Shown one piece after another: positions 6,207 through 10,485 of a stretch of 10,485 nucleotides of DNA (positions are counted from its first letter, which is position 1; each line of letters begins with the position of its first letter). The stretch is from Acidimicrobiia bacterium. Lineage in GTDB: Bacteria > Actinomycetota > Acidimicrobiia > Acidimicrobiales > Ilumatobacteraceae. The notes beneath the pieces were generated by a model, which ran no database searches, was not told where the DNA came from, and was given only the letters and a program-made list of their open reading frames with translations. The stretch is taken from NCBI GenBank assembly GCA_010030605.1, contig RHCK01000026.1, positions 1-10,485 on the forward strand, read 5' to 3'. The position numbers and the translations under genes are program-made.

Positions 6207-8324
6207 ATGTCAACCCGAACCTTCGACGCCTTGCTCGCGCCCGGTCGCATCGCCGGGCTCGAGTTGTCCAATCGCGTTTTTCTCCCGGCGATGGACATGA
6301 ACCTGTGCGTCGAGGGCGAAATCAGCGACGGTGAGATCGCTCATTACACGGCGAGGGCCGCCGGAGGAACGGCGATGGTCATCACCGGAACCGGCGCCGT
6401 CGCGTGGCCCATCGGTGCCACATCGCGGCATCAGCCGGCGTTCTCCGATGATCGTTTCATTCCCGGCATTCGACGGCTGGCGGATTCGATTCACGCTGTT
6501 GGAGGTCGCTTGTGCATGCAGATGTGCCATCACGGCAAGACCGCCAGTGTGGACACGGCCGATGGACGACCGCAGTTGGTGCCCTCGTTGCTCGAGGGTC
6601 AGCCCGACTTGTCGGCACTTCGTGATAATCCGATGGACGAGCTCATGCGATTGGCAACGGCGACACAAGGGAAGAAGGCCACGTACAAAGTCGCTGACGA
6701 GGACGATTTGGCATGGGTCGTCGATCAGTTCGCCGCGGCCGCGCGACGCTTGAAAGCCGCCGGTGTCGATGCCGTCGAGATTCATGCGGCTCACGGTTAT
6801 TTGTTGTCGTCGTTCCTGTCGCGCACCTACAACAAACGTGACGATCGTTGGGGTGGCTCGATCGAGAATCGTGCCCGTCTCACGTGCGAAGTGGTGAAAG
6901 CCGTCAAGGCCGTCGTCGGCCCCGACTATCCCGTGATCGTGCGCGTGAACGGTCACGAATACGGCCCCGAAGACGGACTCACGGCCTCCGAAACGGCCGA
7001 AGCCGCGGTCCTCATCCAAGCGGCCGGGGCTGACGCCATTCATGTGTCGGCGAACGCTCATAATCCGTTCGCCGACTTCACCGACGGGCCGTTGCCGAAC
7101 ACCATCGCTGCGTATCGCGAGCACACCAAGACCATCAAACGTGCGGTGACCATTCCGGTGGTGGCCGTGGGACGCATGTTGCCCGAGGTTGCCGACGAGA
7201 TGATCGCGGCGGGCGAGTGCGACTTCGTGTCGATGGGTCGCCAGCTTCTCGCCGACCCCGATCTGGTGAACAAGATTCGCTCGGGCGAACGAGCGTCGGT
7301 GCGTCCGTGCATCAATTGCTACGTGTGCGTCGAGCAGAACTTCTTCGACGGAAATCCGAAATGCGCGGTGAATCCGGCGCTGTGCAACGAGAAGGTGGCG
7401 GTGTTGTCGCCCGTCGATCGAGCCCAACACGTGGTGATCGTGGGTGCCGGTCCCGCGGGCCTGGAGGCGGCTCGTGTGGCGGCCGTTCGTGGCGCGAAGG
7501 TGACCATCATCGAAAAGAGCGGTCGACTGGGCGGAACCATGTGGTTCTCCCAACTGACCACTCCGGCGAATGCGATGTTGGTCGATTGGCTCACCCACGA
7601 GGTGCAGCGTCTCGGCGTCGACGTTCTTCTCGACACCGTCGCTGACACATCGATCATCGAGAGTCTTCGACCCGACGCCGTGATCGTGGCCACCGGTGCT
7701 CGTCGAGGACGACCGGCGATCCCGGGTGCGGATCTGCCTCATGTCCTGACCGGCGACGCATTGCGCGCGGTGATCACCGGTGAGGCCGGTGCCGACCTGT
7801 CGTCGGTCGGTCCGGTCGGACGACTCGCGGTTGGCGTCGGTCGAGCGGTGGGACTTTTGAATCGTGCCGACCGCATTCGTTCCCTCTCGAAGATGTGGAT
7901 GCCGGTGGGGCGTCGCGTGGTGGTGATCGGTGGCGGTTTGGTGGGTCTCGAGTTGGCCGAATACTTGGCCGAGCGTGGACGATTGGTGACCGTGCTGGAA
8001 GAAGGCAAGCACATGGGACTTCCCATGGCGATGCCGCGGCGTTGGACCGCGGTGCGCAAGGCATCCGACCACGGTGTGACGTTGGTGCGCGAGGCGACAC
8101 CGGTGTCTATCTCGAAAGTCGCCGTCCGTTACAAGTCCGGAGATCGGGAGTTCGAGGTGCGCGGAGATTCGGTGATCATCGCATCCGAAGTCGCACCGGA
8201 TCGTTCGTTCGCCGACGAACTATCGGCGCGTGGATGGAACGTGAAAGTGGTCGGAGACGCCGGCCACGTCGGATACATAGAGGGCGCCATGCATTCGGCG
8301 CACGAGGTGGCACGTGAGCTCTGA
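6207..8324 (+). CDS. Old Yellow Enzyme family NAD(P)H-dependent flavin/Fe-S oxidoreductase (2,4-dienoyl-CoA reductase-like)
   Basis: 705-residue protein resembling the FadH / BaiCD-BaiH / trimethylamine dehydrogenase group, which pass electrons from NAD(P)H through FAD and a 4Fe-4S cluster to FMN to reduce a conjugated C=C bond or a related group. The N-terminal FMN TIM barrel begins with 'LLAPGRIAGLELSNRVFLPAM' and carries HAAHGY (193-198), then DDRWGGSIENR, typical of the family. A cysteine cluster follows (Cys368, 371, 374, 386). The FAD fold has GAGPAG (413-418), and a second nucleotide fold has GGGLVG (575-580). The Cys spacing CX2CX2CX11C is closer to trimethylamine dehydrogenase than to E. 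coli FadH (CX2CX3CX11C). The length is close to FadH (about 670). The gene begins 7 nt after the transporter gene and overlaps the next by 11 nt, so co-expression is likely. An enoyl or dienoyl substrate activated by the neighbouring ligase is a reasonable inference; the exact substrate is unknown. Confidence 0.92.
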   Translation: MSTRTFDALLAPGRIAGLELSNRVFLPAMDMNLCVEGEISDGEIAHYTARAAGGTAMVITGTGAVAWPIGATSRHQPAFSDDRFIPGIRRLADSIHAVGGRLCMQMCHHGKTASVDTADGRPQLVPSLLEGQPDLSALRDNPMDELMRLATATQGKKATYKVADEDDLAWVVDQFAAAARRLKAAGVDAVEIHAAHGYLLSSFLSRTYNKRDDRWGGSIENRARLTCEVVKAVKAVVGPDYPVIVRVNGHEYGPEDGLTASETAEAAVLIQAAGADAIHVSANAHNPFADFTDGPLPNTIAAYREHTKTIKRAVTIPVVAVGRMLPEVADEMIAAGECDFVSMGRQLLADPDLVNKIRSGERASVRPCINCYVCVEQNFFDGNPKCAVNPALCNEKVAVLSPVDRAQHVVIVGAGPAGLEAARVAAVRGAKVTIIEKSGRLGGTMWFSQLTTPANAMLVDWLTHEVQRLGVDVLLDTVADTSIIESLRPDAVIVATGARRGRPAIPGADLPHVLTGDALRAVITGEAGADLSSVGPVGRLAVGVGRAVGLLNRADRIRSLSKMWMPVGRRVVVIGGGLVGLELAEYLAERGRLVTVLEEGKHMGLPMAMPRRWTAVRKASDHGVTLVREATPVSISKVAVRYKSGDREFEVRGDSVIIASEVAPDRSFADELSARGWNVKVVGDAGHVGYIEGAMHSAHEVAREL
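8304..8307 (+). promoter_or_regulatory. Ribosome binding site (GAGG) supporting the GTG start of the acyl-CoA ligase
   Basis: GAGG 6 nt before GTG 8314, inside the end of the reductase gene. It supports a GTG start overlapping the upstream stop, a layout typical of translational coupling. Confidence 0.5.
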
Positions 8325-10008
8325 AACGATTCCGACGTTCGCCGATCACGTCCGAGCTCGCGCGAACGACGATCGCCCGGCGATCCTCTTCGAGGATCAG
8401 CGACTTTCGTGGCGCGAATGGTGCGCGTTGGTGGCCGAGCGCGCCGCCTGGTGGCGCGCCCACATGGCGAGTCGTCCCTCGGGTACTCCACCCCACATCG
8501 GAGTTCTCATGGACAACACCCCCGAGTTCACGATGTGGCTCGGTGTGGCGGCCGTGACCGGCTCGGTGGTGGTGGGCATCAATCCCACGCGTCGCGGGGC
8601 CGAGTTGGCTCGCGACATCCAACACACGTCCTGTCAGGTCGTGGTCAGTGAATCGAATCAGATCGGCCTCCTCGACGGGCTCGACCTTGGTGATGCGAAC
8701 GGTTTCGTTCTCGACACCGACTCTGCCGAGTACGCCGACACGATGGTCCGACATCGAGGCGCGTCGTTGCCCACGTCCGACGAGTGCCCCGTCGATCCGA
8801 GGGCGACGTTTCTGCTGCTGTTCACCTCGGGCACCAGTGGCGCTCCGAAAGCGGTCATCACCAGTCACCAACGACTGAATTTCGTGTCCGGGTCGATGAT
8901 GATGATCCTGTCACTCGACGCCAGCGACGTGACCTATATCTGCATGCCACTGTTCCATTCGAACGCGCTCTTCACGGCGTGGGCGCCGAGTTTGGTGTGC
9001 GGTGCCACCATCGCGTTGCGACGCAAGTTCTCGGCGAGCGAATTCCTGCCCGACGTGCGTCGTTTCGGCGCGACATATTTCAACTACGTCGGCAAGCCAC
9101 TCACCTACATCCTCGCCACGCCCGAGCAGCCGGACGATCGCGACAATCCGCTTCGTCGCGGATTCGGCAACGAGGGTTCGGAGGTGGACCTGGCGCGCTT
9201 CGCCGAACGCTTCGGTTGCACGCTCACCGATGGTTACGGGCAAACGGAGACTGGTGCGTCGATCGTGCGAGTGCCGAACATGCCGGCCGGTTCGTTGGGG
9301 GTGGCGGCACAACCGACGATCACGGTGCGCGATCCCGAAACCGGTGACGAGTGTCCGCGGGCGATTTTCGATGCCGAGGGCCGCCTGGTCAACGCCGAGG
9401 AGGCGACTGGCGAGATCGTGAACTCGGGTGGTGGAACCTTCGAGGGATATTGGAACAACGACGAGGCCAACAAGGAACGGCTGCGTGGGGGCGCGTATTG
9501 GACGGGTGACTTGGCGTATCGCGACGAGAACGGCTTCTTCTATTTCGCCGGACGCAGCGCCGATTGGATGCGCGTCGACGGAGAGAACTTCGCGGGCGCT
9601 CCAATCGAACGCATCATCATGCGTCACCCTTCGGTCATCCTCGCCGCCGTGTATGGCGTACCTGATGCCGACATGGGCGATCGGGTGATGGCCGCGATTC
9701 AACTCCAACCAGGAACCAATTTCGACATCACCGAGTTCGGCGAGTTCCTGCGGGCGCAAAGCGATCTCGGCCCGAAATGGATGCCGACCTTCGTGATGGT
9801 GGTCGATGAGTTCCCGATGACCCCATCGAACAAGGTGATCAAACGTGAACTCGTGTTGCGACGATGGCACGCCGCCGAAAACGATGCATCGGCGCGGATC
9901 TGGTGGCGCGACGGCAAAAACAGCGATTTCGTGGCGTTCGACCGATCGTCCGCTCGCGTTCTACGCGAGAGATTCCGGGCGAACAATCGCGAGCACGTCA
10001 TCGACTGA
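8314..10008 (+). CDS. AMP-forming acyl-CoA synthetase (fatty-acid-CoA ligase type)
   Basis: 564-residue ANL-superfamily enzyme expected to activate a carboxylic acid with ATP and join it to coenzyme A in the cytoplasm. The phosphate-binding loop TSGTSGAPK spans 171-179. The adenine-region motif is DGYGQTE (306-312). The ribose-binding Asp399 lies in YWTGDLAY, and the hinge region has GRSADWMRVDGEN with Arg414. The C-terminal catalytic lysine is Lys507 in MTPSNKVIKREL, where the usual 'GK' is 'NK'. The P-loop reads PKA rather than the commoner PKG, as in several actinobacterial FadD-type proteins. About 57 residues follow the catalytic lysine, a somewhat long tail rich in Arg and Trp. All core catalytic residues are present, so it should be active. 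It is last in the operon, overlapping the reductase gene by 11 nt. Its placement suggests the importer brings in the acid that it activates; chain type cannot be determined. Confidence 0.94.
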   Translation: MSSETIPTFADHVRARANDDRPAILFEDQRLSWREWCALVAERAAWWRAHMASRPSGTPPHIGVLMDNTPEFTMWLGVAAVTGSVVVGINPTRRGAELARDIQHTSCQVVVSESNQIGLLDGLDLGDANGFVLDTDSAEYADTMVRHRGASLPTSDECPVDPRATFLLLFTSGTSGAPKAVITSHQRLNFVSGSMMMILSLDASDVTYICMPLFHSNALFTAWAPSLVCGATIALRRKFSASEFLPDVRRFGATYFNYVGKPLTYILATPEQPDDRDNPLRRGFGNEGSEVDLARFAERFGCTLTDGYGQTETGASIVRVPNMPAGSLGVAAQPTITVRDPETGDECPRAIFDAEGRLVNAEEATGEIVNSGGGTFEGYWNNDEANKERLRGGAYWTGDLAYRDENGFFYFAGRSADWMRVDGENFAGAPIERIIMRHPSVILAAVYGVPDADMGDRVMAAIQLQPGTNFDITEFGEFLRAQSDLGPKWMPTFVMVVDEFPMTPSNKVIKRELVLRRWHAAENDASARIWWRDGKNSDFVAFDRSSARVLRERFRANNREHVID

Positions 10009-10023
10009 CGTAACGACCGAGAA

Positions 10024-10046
10024 ATCCCGTCTTCGACTCACGGGAT
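10024..10046. terminator. Weak hairpin between convergent genes, possible terminator
   Basis: ATCCCGT (10024-10030) and ACGGGAT (10040-10046) form a 7-bp stem with a 9-nt loop between the two convergent stop codons, overlapping the last codons of the minus-strand gene. There is no T-run on the plus-strand side and only TTT on the minus-strand side, so intrinsic termination is uncertain. Confidence 0.35.
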
Positions 10047-10485
10047 GAGGGCGATCTTTCCGGCCACCTTGCGATCCTCGAGGTCCCGCAACGCGTCGGC
10101 GGCGCGGTCGAGCGGGTAGGTGATCGGTTCGACTGGACGCAATTCGCCGCGGGCGATGAGAGCCATCACCTCGGCCAACATGCGGTCGTTCAGTCCGGGG
10201 TTCTTGCCGGCCCATCCGCCCCAATCCACTCCGGTGATCCGCCGATTGCGCAGCAGAACCTGATTGGCCGGCAATTTGGGAATGCCGGCCACGAATCCGA
10301 TGACGAGGTATTGGCCGTCATCACCCAAGGCGCGCAAACACGTCTCGCCCACGTCACCACCAACGGGGTCGTAGAGATAGTCGACCGCGCCGCCCGAGAG
10401 AGTTTTCGCCTGCTCCTTGATCTCGTCGGCCGTCGAGGTGGAATCAATGGTGGCCACGGCACCACGCTCGGAGGCGAAGCGACGC
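10038..10485 (-). CDS. MDR/quinone oxidoreductase-type NAD(P)H-dependent dehydrogenase (partial, 5' end off the window)
   Basis: 148 C-terminal codons of a medium-chain dehydrogenase/reductase; the frame stays open to the right edge, so the start lies outside. The visible part covers the second half of the nucleotide-binding domain ('GGAVDYLYDPVGGDVGETCLRALGDDGQYLVIGF') and the C-terminal segment, ending in the family-typical 'LDRAADALRDLEDRKVAGKIALIP'. Full-length relatives are about 320-330 residues, so a little under half is visible. Members of this group (NADPH:quinone reductase/crotonyl-CoA-reductase-like) use NADPH on quinones or enones. The Rossmann GxGxxG and substrate residues are outside the window, so the specific reaction cannot be assigned. 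It converges on the ligase gene with a 29-bp gap and is not part of that operon. Confidence 0.88.
   Translation of the reverse strand, partial: RRFASERGAVATIDSTSTADEIKEQAKTLSGGAVDYLYDPVGGDVGETCLRALGDDGQYLVIGFVAGIPKLPANQVLLRNRRITGVDWGGWAGKNPGLNDRMLAEVMALIARGELRPVEPITYPLDRAADALRDLEDRKVAGKIALIP

Noticed and set aside
6210..8072. Long open frame antisense to the flavin reductase gene
   Set aside because: His/Arg-rich translation with no family signature, fully inside a convincing plus-strand gene.
8382..8398. Perfect inverted repeat GATCCTC-TTC-GAGGATC
   Set aside because: It lies near the start of the acyl-CoA ligase gene, encodes a normal 'ILFEDQ' segment and has no T-run; most likely chance within coding sequence, not a terminator or operator.

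Overview
The window reads as chromosomal DNA of a high-GC actinobacterium. An acidimicrobial origin (Ilumatobacter/Microtrichales type) is my best guess. The basis is the moderately high GC, the GTG start, the lipoprotein N-terminus ending in an 'AACGGDDGG' lipobox followed by a Thr/Ser-Glu-Ala-Pro repeat linker, and the actinobacterial flavour of the transporter and acyl-CoA ligase sequences. This assignment is inference; there is no rRNA or marker gene here.

Layout. (1) Positions 1-986, minus strand: 5' part of a lipid-anchored, LivJ-type (Peripla_BP_6) substrate-binding protein that runs off the left edge. (2) 987-1169: a divergent control region with two near-identical palindromes 21 bp apart, flanked on each side by a possible outward-facing -10 box. 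(3) 1170-10008, plus strand: four tightly packed genes (overlaps of 1 and 11 nt and one gap of 7 nt) that look like one operon. The first encodes a 12-TM MFS transporter domain fused to a LivF-type ABC ATPase. The second encodes a single chain made of LivH permease, LivM permease and LivG ATPase. The third encodes an Old Yellow Enzyme/2,4-dienoyl-CoA reductase-like flavoprotein with an Fe-S cysteine cluster and FAD- and NAD(P)-binding folds. The fourth encodes a fatty-acid-CoA-ligase-type AMP-forming enzyme. (4) 10009-10037: a short convergent gap with a weak hairpin. (5) 10038-10485, minus strand: C-terminal part of an MDR/quinone-oxidoreductase-type protein that runs off the right edge.

How the genes fit together. 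The lipoprotein and the two fusion proteins supply every part of a branched-chain-amino-acid-type (HAAT) ABC importer in only three polypeptides: binding protein, two permeases, two ATPases. The MFS domain is an extra. The ligase could activate an imported carboxylate to its CoA thioester, and the reductase could reduce a conjugated C=C bond of the substrate. I therefore read the locus as an uptake-plus-initial-catabolism cassette for an unidentified carboxylic acid (fatty, aromatic, terpenoid or steroid-like), controlled from the divergent double operator. The substrate cannot be read from the sequence. The most unusual element is the MFS-LivF fusion next to a LivH-LivM-LivG fusion. No RNA genes, insertion sequences or CRISPR arrays were seen.
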